From the NCBI GenBank assembly GCA_964408155.1, contig CAYOYJ010000062.1, positions 1-13,741 of the forward strand: a stretch of 13,741 nt of DNA. Direction: 5' to 3'. Each line of letters begins with the position of its first letter. Position 1 is the first letter of the stretch. The position numbers were made by a program, and so were the translations under genes. The stretch is from JAAYKM01 sp964408155. GTDB lineage: Bacteria > Desulfobacterota > Syntrophia > Syntrophales > JAAYKM01. This document shows positions 7,245 through 13,097 of the stretch, in pieces. The notes below the pieces were generated by a model. The model worked only from the letters and a program-made list of their open reading frames with translations, ran no database searches and was not told the DNA's origin.

Positions 7245-8231
7245 TTAAATACGAATCAGGCTCGTCCCCCAGGAAAGACCCCCGCCGAAGGCCACGGTCA
7301 CCACCAGGTCCCCCCGCCGAATGACGCCTCCGGCCAGAGCTTCATCCAGAGCGATCAACACCGAGGCGCCGGCGGTGTTGCCGTATTCGGCCAGATTCAT
7401 GAAAAAACGTTCCCGCGGAACATGAAGCAACTCAGCGATTTTATGAATAATATTCACATTTGCCTGATGACAGATGAAACAGCGGATCTCGGACAGCGAA
7501 ACCCCTGCTTCCGCCAGGAGCTGTCCCACCAGCTCCGGCACCTCTTCGACGGCAAAGGAAAAGACATCCGGCCCCCGCATCCGGAAGTATGCCGCCCGGG
7601 GGGTGGTCATTTTCACGAAGGGCAACCGGGTGCCTCCGGCGGGCACGCAGATCATATCGCTTCGCGATCCGTCGGTCCGGAGGCGGGAATGAATAACGCC
7701 ACCCTCCGCGGGCGAACCGGCCCGGAAAAAGGCTGCCCCGGCGCCATCACCGAAGAAAGGAAACGTCGCGTAATCTTTTGGGTTCAGAATCCTTGAGTAA
7801 ACTTCCGACGCCACGAGCAGGATGTTACCATACTGTCCCGACCGGATGAGACCGTCCGCCAGGGCAATACCGAAGGCGCTTCCGGAACAGACCGAATTGA
7901 TGTCGAAGGCAAAAGCCCGCTTCGCGCCCAGCAGGTGCTGAAGTCGGGTCGCCGTCGCCGGTTGCATGCGGTCGGGCGAGGAGGTCGCCAGGATGATGCC
8001 CTGGACGTATTCCGGGGCAAGCCCCCCGTTTTCCAGACACCGTTTTGCCGCCCGCACGGCCAGGTCTGACGTGCATTCGTTGTCGGCAGCCACGCGCCGG
8101 AAATAGACCCCCGTCTTTTCTCCGATCAGGGAAATCGCCTCCCGGGGAAACTGGGTCAGGTCCTCATTGGCAAGGCGTTTTTCCGGCAAATAGCTCCCTG
8201 TCGCGGCGAGTATGGTTCTGCGCTCTTTCAT
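7245..8231 (-). CDS. 3-oxoacyl-ACP synthase III-like (KAS III/FabH family) condensing enzyme
   Basis: This 328-residue protein is full length for KAS III. The catalytic triad is intact: C115 (INSVCSGSAFG), H255 (CHQANVNII) and N285 (EYGNTAGAS). The FabH-type FGDGAGAAFF (160-169) and the closing FGGGLSWGTSLIRI are also present. The family uses an acyl-CoA primer to condense onto malonyl-ACP, or transfers acyl groups. Which primer is used cannot be read here. It is followed by a dedicated ACP and is divergent from a radical SAM/MipA operon, suggesting a specialised acyl product rather than bulk fatty-acid initiation. The start at 8231 has GGGAG at good distance. Confidence 0.94.
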   Translation of the reverse strand: MKERRTILAATGSYLPEKRLANEDLTQFPREAISLIGEKTGVYFRRVAADNECTSDLAVRAAKRCLENGGLAPEYVQGIILATSSPDRMQPATATRLQHLLGAKRAFAFDINSVCSGSAFGIALADGLIRSGQYGNILLVASEVYSRILNPKDYATFPFFGDGAGAAFFRAGSPAEGGVIHSRLRTDGSRSDMICVPAGGTRLPFVKMTTPRAAYFRMRGPDVFSFAVEEVPELVGQLLAEAGVSLSEIRCFICHQANVNIIHKIAELLHVPRERFFMNLAEYGNTAGASVLIALDEALAGGVIRRGDLVVTVAFGGGLSWGTSLIRI

Positions 8232-8316
8232 CTATAGCTCCCAAACCGTCCACAATCCGTTTCCCATTGATTTTCACTGAATCGAATTAATTCCATCTCA
8301 TCCGGATTGCCGTCGG

Positions 8317-8345
8317 AATTTGCAGCAAAATGAGTGATTTGTCAA
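8317..8345 (-). promoter_or_regulatory. Candidate sigma-70 promoter for the KAS III-ACP operon
   Basis: The -35 TTGACA is at 8345-8340 and the -10-like CAAATT at 8322-8317, with a 17-base spacer. The -35 is perfect and the -10 is weak. It lies back to back with the rightward promoter at 8362-8390. Confidence 0.45.
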
Positions 8346-8361
8346 GGGGGATACAAATAAT

Positions 8362-8390
8362 TTGACACCGCCCGACCCTTCTCCTATACT
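8362..8390 (+). promoter_or_regulatory. Strong sigma-70 promoter for the radical SAM-MipA operon
   Basis: TTGACA at 8362-8367, a 17-base spacer, then TATACT at 8385-8390. The match is near consensus and lies 70 bases before the gene start. The leader RNA would begin near 8397. Confidence 0.75.
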
Positions 8391-8426
8391 TCCCCCGTCC
8401 CGTCAAACCCGATAAATCCTCAAACA

Positions 8427-8451
8427 CCGGCATGATCGACCCGGATGCCGG
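8427..8451 (+). promoter_or_regulatory. Leader hairpin abutting the radical SAM start
   Basis: CCGGCAT (8427-8433) pairs with ATGCCGG (8445-8451) across an 11-base loop. The 3' arm ends where the probable Shine-Dalgarno GGTGG and the alternative GTG start begin, so it could limit translation initiation. Confidence 0.45.
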
Positions 8452-8460
8452 GTGGATCAG

Positions 8461-9930
8461 ATGGAAAAGATTTCGCCCCAAGACAGAAAACGCATCGTCC
8501 TGGTCCAGCCCCGGGGGTTCAACTGGTTCCCCGGCGCCCGCGACGTCACGGATATCGCCAACCGCATGGTCCCCCAGGGGATTCTTTCCATCGCGGCTTA
8601 TCTATTGCAACTTGGCCACGATGTTTTCGTTTACGATTGTCTCGGTCCGGACGCGCCGTTCGATCTGGACGAACAGGTCAGGGCGATTCTGGCTCTCCGG
8701 CCCCAGATGGTCGGGTTTTCGGCCACCACCAGTTCCTTTCCGGATGCGGCGGAGCTGGCCCGGAGAATCAAAGACCAAATACCGGACATGGTCACCGTCT
8801 GCGGCGGCGTGCATGTCTCCGCCCTGGGGGAAACGCTGCTGGCTGCATATCCCCAGTTCGACTGCCTCTGCCCCGGCGAGGGTGAAATGACCCTGGCGGA
8901 GTTGGCCGGCGGCCTGACTCCGGAAACCATCACCGGCCTGATCCGGCGTGAAGACGGCCGGGTGGTGACCAATCCGCCCCGTCAACCGATTGCCGATCTT
9001 GACACCCTGCCTTTCCCGGCATACGAAAAATTAAAGGGCTTTCCCAAGGACTACCACCTGCCTCTTTTCAGCTATATCAATACGCCGGGGGCGACGATGA
9101 TTACTTCCCGGGGTTGCGTGTACCAGTGTTCCTACTGCGACCGCTCGGTCTTCAAAAGAGGTTTCCGCTACAACTCCGCCCCGTACATCTACGAACACCT
9201 GCGGCACCTGCGGACACGCTTCGGCGTCCGCCACGTGAACATCTACGACGACCTGTTCACCCTGGACCGGAAACGCATCGTTGCACTCTGCGAAAATCTC
9301 TCCCGGCACCCCCTAGGGATGCACTTCAACTGCGCCGTCCGGGTGGGCCACGCCGGCGACGATCTCCTGCATATGCTGAAAGACGCCGGTTGCCTCATGG
9401 TCTCCCTGGGGATCGAATCGGCGGACCCGCATCTTCTGGAGTTGCACAAATCGGGGGTTTCCCTGGAGGAAGTCCGGGACACCGTCGCCCGGATTCAGCG
9501 GGCGGGCCTTCGGGCCAAGGGGCTTTTCATGATGGGGCTCCCGGGGGAGACGGAGGAATCCATCCGCAAAACGTCGGATTTCATCATTTCCCTGGGACTG
9601 GACGACATGAACATGTCAAAATTCACCCCCTTTCCCGGGGCGCCCCTGTGGCGCACCATCCATGAGGAGGGAACGTTCAACGAAGACTGGCGCCTCATGA
9701 ACTGCCTGAATTTCGTCTTCGTTCCCAAAGGCATTGACTCGCGGGAAAGACTGGATTATCTATACAACGAACACGTCAAACGGTTCTATTCCGATCCCGG
9801 CTGGCGGCGGAAATTCCGGAAACGCCTGTGGCAGCACCGGTGGAGTCTCCTGTATTTTCTTCAGCACCTGCCGTCGTTTCTGGCGGCGAAACGTCAGTTC
9901 GAGCCGGGAAAAGAAGGTTGCTCAACGTAA
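8461..9930 (+). CDS. Cobalamin-binding-type radical SAM enzyme
   Basis: This protein has 489 residues from ATG 8461; an in-frame GTG at 8452 would add three. ATG is preferred because GGTGG lies five bases upstream. Residues 10-140 form a Rossmann-like B12-binding domain (PQGILSIAAYLL, VCGGVHVSALGETLL, CPGEGEMTL) without the DxHxxG base-off histidine motif. The radical SAM core has C219-x3-C223-x2-C226 (RGCVYQCSYC), followed by SLGIESAD and MMGLPGETEESI. A basic, aromatic C-terminal tail (about 445-480) may contact membrane lipid. Members of this class catalyse methylations or ring and chain rearrangements, often on lipids or hydrophobic cofactors. The MipA-like gene follows after 13 bases, and the KAS III-ACP unit is divergent. 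Confidence 0.93.
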   Translation: MEKISPQDRKRIVLVQPRGFNWFPGARDVTDIANRMVPQGILSIAAYLLQLGHDVFVYDCLGPDAPFDLDEQVRAILALRPQMVGFSATTSSFPDAAELARRIKDQIPDMVTVCGGVHVSALGETLLAAYPQFDCLCPGEGEMTLAELAGGLTPETITGLIRREDGRVVTNPPRQPIADLDTLPFPAYEKLKGFPKDYHLPLFSYINTPGATMITSRGCVYQCSYCDRSVFKRGFRYNSAPYIYEHLRHLRTRFGVRHVNIYDDLFTLDRKRIVALCENLSRHPLGMHFNCAVRVGHAGDDLLHMLKDAGCLMVSLGIESADPHLLELHKSGVSLEEVRDTVARIQRAGLRAKGLFMMGLPGETEESIRKTSDFIISLGLDDMNMSKFTPFPGAPLWRTIHEEGTFNEDWRLMNCLNFVFVPKGIDSRERLDYLYNEHVKRFYSDPGWRRKFRKRLWQHRWSLLYFLQHLPSFLAAKRQFEPGKEGCST

Positions 9931-9943
9931 TCAGGAGGTGCTT

Positions 9944-10783
9944 ATGTCTTTGAAACGTTTGCTCATTGTATGCGTCGCCCTTTGGGGGCTGCTGAAAGTC
10001 GACCTGGCGTTTGCGGAAGAAAAACCGCTCTGGGAGGTCGGGATCGGCGTGGCGGCCCTGTACCTGCCCGATTACCGGGGCTCCGACGAGGGCAGCTTCT
10101 ACGTGCTCCCCTATCCTTATCTTATTTACCGGGGGGATATTTTAAGGGTGGAAAAGGACCGTATTTCCGGGCGCATCTTCCAGACGGACCGGATCCTGTT
10201 CGACGTCAGTTTCTACGGCGGCGTCCCCGTGGACAGCGACGATAACGACGACCGCCGCGGCATGCCCGATCTGGACCCGACCTTCGAGGTCGGCCCCGCG
10301 TTGGACATCACTCTCCTGAAAGATCCCCGGAAGCGTTTTAAACTGGGCTTGAACCTCCCCGTCCGGGCCGTCTTTTCGACGGATTTTTCCGACGTCCGCC
10401 ACGAAGGCTGGATTTTCGCCCCCCGCCTGAATCTCGAAGTGAACGATATCATCCCTGACACGGGGGTCAACTTCGGCCTCTCGGCGGGACCGATTTTCGC
10501 CGACAGCGACTATCATGACTACTTCTACACCGTTGAGCCGCGCTACGCAACATCCTGGCGGCCGGCTTACGATTCCAAAGGGGGCTACAGCGGCGCGACC
10601 CTGACCCTGGGGCTGAATAAAACGATTAAATCCCTGATCCTGAACGCTTTTGCCAGCGTGGATTTCATGGAAGGAGCCGAGATCGAAGACAGCCCCCTGG
10701 TGACCAAAGACCACTCCGTCATGGGCGGCATCACCGTAAGCTGGGTGTTCTTCAAGTCAAAACAGATGGTAACCGTGAAATAA
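9944..10783 (+). CDS. MipA/OmpV-family outer-membrane beta-barrel protein
   Basis: This 279-residue protein has a signal peptide (MSLKRLLIVCVALWGLL, probable cleavage after AFA at 24). Alternating beta strands rich in aromatic and glycine residues follow, typical of MipA/OmpV: early VGIGVAALYLPDYRGSDE, mid-protein RGMPDLDPTFEVGPAL, and late SVMGGITVSWVFF. The start at 9944 is set by a strong AGGAGGTG. An upstream open frame to 9734 only overlaps the radical SAM gene. The gene follows the radical SAM stop by 13 bases and shares its promoter. MipA/OmpV proteins are outer-membrane scaffolds or porins; here it probably helps place or export the product of the adjacent genes (inference). No clear terminator follows. 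Confidence 0.9.
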   Translation: MSLKRLLIVCVALWGLLKVDLAFAEEKPLWEVGIGVAALYLPDYRGSDEGSFYVLPYPYLIYRGDILRVEKDRISGRIFQTDRILFDVSFYGGVPVDSDDNDDRRGMPDLDPTFEVGPALDITLLKDPRKRFKLGLNLPVRAVFSTDFSDVRHEGWIFAPRLNLEVNDIIPDTGVNFGLSAGPIFADSDYHDYFYTVEPRYATSWRPAYDSKGGYSGATLTLGLNKTIKSLILNAFASVDFMEGAEIEDSPLVTKDHSVMGGITVSWVFFKSKQMVTVK

Positions 10784-10826
10784 AAAACAGGGAGCTTTAA
10801 ACGCACCGGCAAGAAGGAATATTCTC

Positions 10827-10855
10827 TTGACATCATTTTCATATTTATTCATAGT
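10827..10855 (+). promoter_or_regulatory. Sigma-70-like promoter upstream of the nucleotidyltransferase module
   Basis: TTGACA at 10827-10832, a 17-base AT-rich spacer, and CATAGT at 10850-10855. It lies about 60 bases before the small partner gene. Confidence 0.6.
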
Positions 10856-10915
10856 ATCAAATAGTTAACTGCAATCTTCAATAGGTTTGAGCACCACCAT
10901 TATGGACCACACATC

Positions 10916-11107
10916 ATGTTCAAAGTTATTCGCAACCAGATAGCATTAAAAAAAACCGACCGGGGAGAGGATGATTTTGTACAAGCTCCTCCGGCGGAGC
11001 GAATCCGCTTCATGTGGGAATTAACAGCAGAGTTGTGGTCTCTGAAAGGGTCTGACTATGTTGAACGGAGATTACCGAGACATGTTACAAACCTTATTCG
11101 ACAATGA
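10916..11107 (+). CDS. Small partner protein of a nucleotidyltransferase module
   Basis: This 63-residue protein contains the stretch APPAERIRFMWELTAELWSL (about 24-43), followed by an arginine-rich end, VERRLPRHVTNLIRQ. This pattern is typical of small proteins encoded just upstream of, and overlapping, minimal nucleotidyltransferase genes in toxin-antitoxin-like or orphan pairs. The reading frame looks intact. The ribosome-binding site is weak. It overlaps the start of the truncated nucleotidyltransferase by 50 bases, the usual arrangement. With its partner broken, it is probably a relic without function. Confidence 0.65.
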   Translation: MFKVIRNQIALKKTDRGEDDFVQAPPAERIRFMWELTAELWSLKGSDYVERRLPRHVTNLIRQ

Positions 11108-11222
11108 AGTTCGGTTTCTTGTTGTCGGTGCTTATGCCTTGGGTGCTTACGGCTATCCCCGGGCAACGGGACGTGAAAAAGACCGACTGTGTGAAATTGG
11201 AGGACTTCCCATATTTATGTGA
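11058..11222 (+). pseudogene. Truncated MNT-type nucleotidyltransferase
   Basis: The frame starts MLNGDYRDMLQTLFDNEV and continues RFLLVGAYALGAYGYPRATG. That is the conserved N-terminus of minimal nucleotidyltransferases, which normally continues with DIDxWV carrying the metal-binding aspartates. Here homology stops after PRATG (about residue 38, near 11171). Unrelated residues follow to a TGA at 11220, giving 54 residues against the usual roughly 150-190. The catalytic aspartates are missing. The break sits right before a cluster of GGGAAGT repeats, suggesting damage by insertion or deletion. I do not see the rest of the gene anywhere in the window. Confidence 0.75.
11204..11220 (+). repeat. 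Direct-repeat copy of the right boundary motif
   Basis: ACTTCCCATATTTATGT closely matches ACTTCCCTATTTTTATGT at 12708-12725 in the same orientation. It also faces an inverted GGGAAGT at 11240-11246. Confidence 0.6.
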
Positions 11223-11239
11223 TAATTGATTGATAATCT

Positions 11240-11291
11240 GGGAAGTGTTCCCTCTTTAGATGGAAATACGGGAAGTGTTCCTCGTTTATCT
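11240..11291. repeat. Left boundary repeat block (two GGGAAGTGTTC copies plus 22-bp inverted-repeat arm)
   Basis: GGGAAGTGTTC occurs at 11240-11250 and again at 11270-11280 with a period of 30 bases. The second copy begins a 22-bp sequence (11270-11291) that is matched at 21 of 22 positions, in inverted orientation, by 12693-12714. Confidence 0.75.
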
Positions 11292-11294
11292 CAG

Positions 11295-11347
11295 TCCAAA
11301 TACCTGATTTTACAGATGGCATATAACCTCTTTCAGGTTATTTTGGA
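11295..11347. repeat. Gapped dyad inside the left boundary
   Basis: The outer arms TCCAAATACCTGA (11295-11307) and TCAGGTTATTTTGGA (11333-11347) pair with two gaps. The alternative inner hairpin is ATAACCT/AGGTTAT (11323-11341). It is REP-like in shape, and four T follow the inner stem. Confidence 0.5.
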
Positions 11348-11406
11348 CAGCAATGCAAATGCAGATAAGTTAACTTAATAAATTCAAGATAAAAGGGGGA
11401 TGCTCC

Positions 11407-12060
11407 GTGAAAAAGATTTGTTTTCTCATTGTCATTGTGGTTTCGTTGAGCGCGTGCAGTTATACGGGATATTTAGAGAAAGATTTCCATAATGTAGGGA
11501 AACCCCTTGAGAAAAAAATCAATCTGTCGGCGGCGATACTTAACACGCAGGAATTAAGAGATTTTAGAGTACAGGAATATACCGGAGGAAGAGATTTCAC
11601 TTTCTATTTCAACCCCGCATTCAGCAACGCTCTTGTGAAAGAGCTTAAAAACATCTTTCTAGATGCGGCTTTGGTTGACACATCTGCTGACCTATTACGG
11701 TACGATATCCAAATCGTACCGGTGATTAATTACACGTATAAAGAAGGAACGGCGTGGACAGGTCAATACAGATATGAGTTTACAGTTGCTCTTTCAGCGC
11801 GTGACGCGAAGACGGCGGCACCCGTCGAAGATTTTAAGAATACTCAAGAAGTAATTATTTCCCCTTCTGCAGCGAATAACGCCCTTGGATTCTTGACTGG
11901 ACTTTCTTTATTTCTGTTGTCTCCAATAACGATGCCAGCTATTACACAAGAAGGCGGAAACAACGCCCGCCGAATTCTCGAAGAAAACATGAGCCGATCT
12001 ATTAAAGCGCTGTCCTTTCAAATAGCGAACAGCACGAAGATATGCAATTATAAAAACTAA
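11407..12060 (+). CDS. Putative outer- or inner-membrane lipoprotein of unknown function
   Basis: This 217-residue protein is read from GTG 11407, with GGGGGA six bases upstream. A type II signal peptide (MKKICFLIVIVVSLSAC) has its lipobox cysteine at C17. Residues 30-150 alternate hydrophobic and polar, suggesting beta structure (YDIQIVPVINYTY, YRYEFTVALSA). A hydrophobic segment at 159-179 (ALGFLTGLSLFLLSPITMPAI) could be a membrane or glycine-zipper-like helix. I do not recognise the family. The gene is clearly more AT-rich than the redox and KAS III loci, fitting acquired DNA, and it lies inside the inverted-repeat-bounded segment. It is convergent with the small secreted protein, with 39 bases between the stops and no visible terminator. 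Confidence 0.8.
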   Translation: MKKICFLIVIVVSLSACSYTGYLEKDFHNVGKPLEKKINLSAAILNTQELRDFRVQEYTGGRDFTFYFNPAFSNALVKELKNIFLDAALVDTSADLLRYDIQIVPVINYTYKEGTAWTGQYRYEFTVALSARDAKTAAPVEDFKNTQEVIISPSAANNALGFLTGLSLFLLSPITMPAITQEGGNNARRILEENMSRSIKALSFQIANSTKICNYKN

Positions 12061-12099
12061 ATAACCCTAGATTTACTTATACTAAAAGCAGAAACGCAA

Positions 12100-12552
12100 T
12101 CAACGCAGCTGTTTTCCCCCCGGTGGTTCCGGCTGCGGGTTTATTTCCACCAGCCCAGACGGATCAGTGACGCGAAGGGATGGGAAATGTATCGTCAACG
12201 GCAGCCAGGTGACATCATCGTCAATGGTGATGTAATCCGCCGACGGCACATTCTTCAAGGTTTGGCCTCCGGCCGCGCCTTTCAGGGTCCCGTTGGTGCC
12301 GGACGCGACGAGTTTCCCTTTGGCGTCATGGATTTTGCAATCGCCGATCATTCCCGCCTTTTTGTAATGGGTGATCTCCAGTACGGTTCCATCGGGTGTG
12401 GTGAGTTTGAAGTGCCCCGGGTCTATCTTCTGAATTTTCGTTCCTTTGGGAATGGTCAACGTTTTCGCCTGGCCTGCAAATACAGGAATGACGTAAATAA
12501 GCAGTGCCAGTCCCAGAGAAAGAATGAAGGGGAGAGAGAATGATTTTTTCAT
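12100..12552 (-). CDS. Small secreted protein of unknown function
   Basis: This 150-residue protein has a clear Sec signal peptide (MKKSFSLPFILSLGLALLIY, cleavage after VFA at 26). The mature part is rich in Lys, Gly and Thr and looks all-beta (GHFKLTTPDGTVLEITHYKK, CKIHDAKGKLVASGT). It ends in a proline-rich tail, EINPQPEPPG, a closing motif seen in other small exported hypothetical proteins. Only one cysteine (C72) remains after cleavage. A strong AAGGAGGG ribosome-binding site and a near-consensus promoter precede it, so it is probably well expressed. No enzymatic motif is visible and I do not assign a function. Confidence 0.82.
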   Translation of the reverse strand: MKKSFSLPFILSLGLALLIYVIPVFAGQAKTLTIPKGTKIQKIDPGHFKLTTPDGTVLEITHYKKAGMIGDCKIHDAKGKLVASGTNGTLKGAAGGQTLKNVPSADYITIDDDVTWLPLTIHFPSLRVTDPSGLVEINPQPEPPGGKQLR

Positions 12553-12582
12553 GGTGGCCCTCCTTTGGGAAAGAGTATTTTC

Positions 12583-12610
12583 TTTATAGACGCATTTTTC
12601 GATATGTCAA
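12583..12610 (-). promoter_or_regulatory. Strong sigma-70 promoter for the small secreted protein
   Basis: The -35 TTGACA is at 12610-12605, the spacer is 16 bases, and the -10 TATAAA is at 12588-12583. It lies about 30 bases upstream of the start codon. Confidence 0.75.
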
Positions 12611-12671
12611 GCAAGAGTAAAAACACAGTTATTCGGGAATGTGACGGAAATCGTCCCCGAACGACACCGGT

Positions 12672-12683
12672 CCGTCATGACGG
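12672..12683. repeat. Perfect 12-bp palindrome
   Basis: CCGTCATGACGG is self-complementary and sits just inside the right inverted-repeat arm. No matching copy was seen at the left arm. Confidence 0.4.
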
Positions 12684-12692
12684 TATTCATTA

Positions 12693-12737
12693 AGATAAAC
12701 GAGGGACACTTCCCTATTTTTATGTAATGTACTTCCC
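12693..12737. repeat. Right boundary repeat block (22-bp inverted-repeat arm plus outer ACTTCCC copy)
   Basis: 12693-12714 is the inverted partner of 11270-11291 (21 of 22 identical). A further ACTTCCC lies at 12731-12737, 23 bases outward, echoing the doubled motif at the left end. Confidence 0.75.
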
Positions 12738-12742
12738 GGAAT

Positions 12743-12773
12743 AAAAAAAGATCCCGCCTCATCGTGGCGGATC
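12743..12773 (-). terminator. Orphan intrinsic terminator, minus strand
   Basis: On the minus strand GATCCGCC pairs with GGCGGGATC (one bulged G, seven-base loop), followed by seven U. No supported minus-strand gene lies upstream of it. It could insulate the secreted-protein gene from antisense transcription of the prfC region. Confidence 0.6.
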
Positions 12774-12860
12774 ATTTATTCCAATGTTTTAGAATTACCC
12801 TTTGCCTGGTTCCGGGGGCGTTTGGATGATGCTGCCATCGACAAATTGTGCAATGATATC

Positions 12861-12889
12861 TTGACAATTCCGGCCTGGTTCGGTATATG
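12861..12889 (+). promoter_or_regulatory. Sigma-70 promoter of a candidate small RNA
   Basis: TTGACA at 12861-12866, a 17-base spacer, and TATATG at 12884-12889. The -35 and spacing are perfect. The predicted transcript start is about 12896. Confidence 0.65.
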
Positions 12890-12895
12890 TCGCGC

Positions 12896-12968
12896 CACGT
12901 AGAGCAGAGGGTTAGACACGGGTTGAAAATTTATCCGCAAGAGGGCTGCAGGTAGAGCCCTTTTTTTA
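12896..12968 (+). ncRNA. Candidate small RNA or attenuated prfC leader
   Basis: A consensus-like promoter ends seven bases upstream and an intrinsic terminator closes the stretch, giving a discrete transcript of about 70 nt with no open reading frame worth calling. It matches no RNA family I recognise: it is not a tRNA, and I see no 6S or known riboswitch signature. It lies about 125 bases before prfC on the same strand, so it could be an independent sRNA or an attenuated leader. Boundaries are approximate. Confidence 0.45.
12942..12967 (+). terminator. Intrinsic terminator
   Basis: AGGGCT (12942-12947) pairs with AGCCCT (12956-12961) across an eight-base loop, leading directly into a run of seven T (12961-12967). 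The stem can extend through further A-U and G-U pairs. Confidence 0.7.
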
Positions 12969-13025
12969 TTATGTATTATGCAGTATCGAGTAAATGCTGG
13001 AAACCTTAGTATCTGAGTAAAGATA

Positions 13026-13053
13026 AAGATTTCTCCCTGCGGTCGAAATGACA
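13026..13053. repeat. Dispersed intergenic repeat of the GATTTCTC...GAAATGACA type
   Basis: ATTTCTCCC...GGTCGAAATGACA matches a short palindromic intergenic repeat I recall from many bacterial genomes; on the minus strand it reads TGTCATTTCGACC. It makes the minus-strand open frame across this area look protein-like (LLSFRPQGEIF), but this is a repeat signature, not a gene. Confidence 0.45.
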
Positions 13054-13082
13054 ATAAGTTGTGATAAGTCGAAAGGACCGAT

Positions 13083-13097
13083 ATGGTAATGATATGA
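13083..13097 (+). other. Four-codon upstream mini-ORF (MVMI) overlapping the prfC start
   Basis: ATG GTA ATG ATA TGA is preceded at five bases by AAGGA (13073-13077). Its TGA overlaps the prfC ATG in ATGA (13094-13097). The only good Shine-Dalgarno upstream of prfC is placed for this mini-ORF; it is 16 bases from the prfC ATG itself. Confidence 0.45.

Noticed and set aside
9734..9943. Upstream extension of the MipA-like protein
   Set aside because: It overlaps the radical SAM gene. The signal peptide and strong AGGAGGTG place the true start at 9944.
10142..10714. 190-codon minus-strand frame antisense to the MipA-like gene
   Set aside because: It is a shadow of a GC-rich gene; the plus strand has the signal peptide, barrel pattern and operon context.
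12187..12543. 118-codon plus-strand frame opposite the small secreted protein
   Set aside because: The minus-strand gene has a signal peptide, promoter and ribosome-binding site; the plus-strand frame has none of these.
11200..12740. CRISPR array suggested by repeated GGGAAGTGT motifs
   Set aside because: Copies are few, occur in both orientations and at unequal spacing, with genes between them. There are no cas genes.
12780..12970. tRNA, 6S RNA or known riboswitch in the prfC upstream region
   Set aside because: No cloverleaf, no 6S-like open-complex bulge and no riboswitch core motif could be matched. Only promoter and terminator evidence stands.
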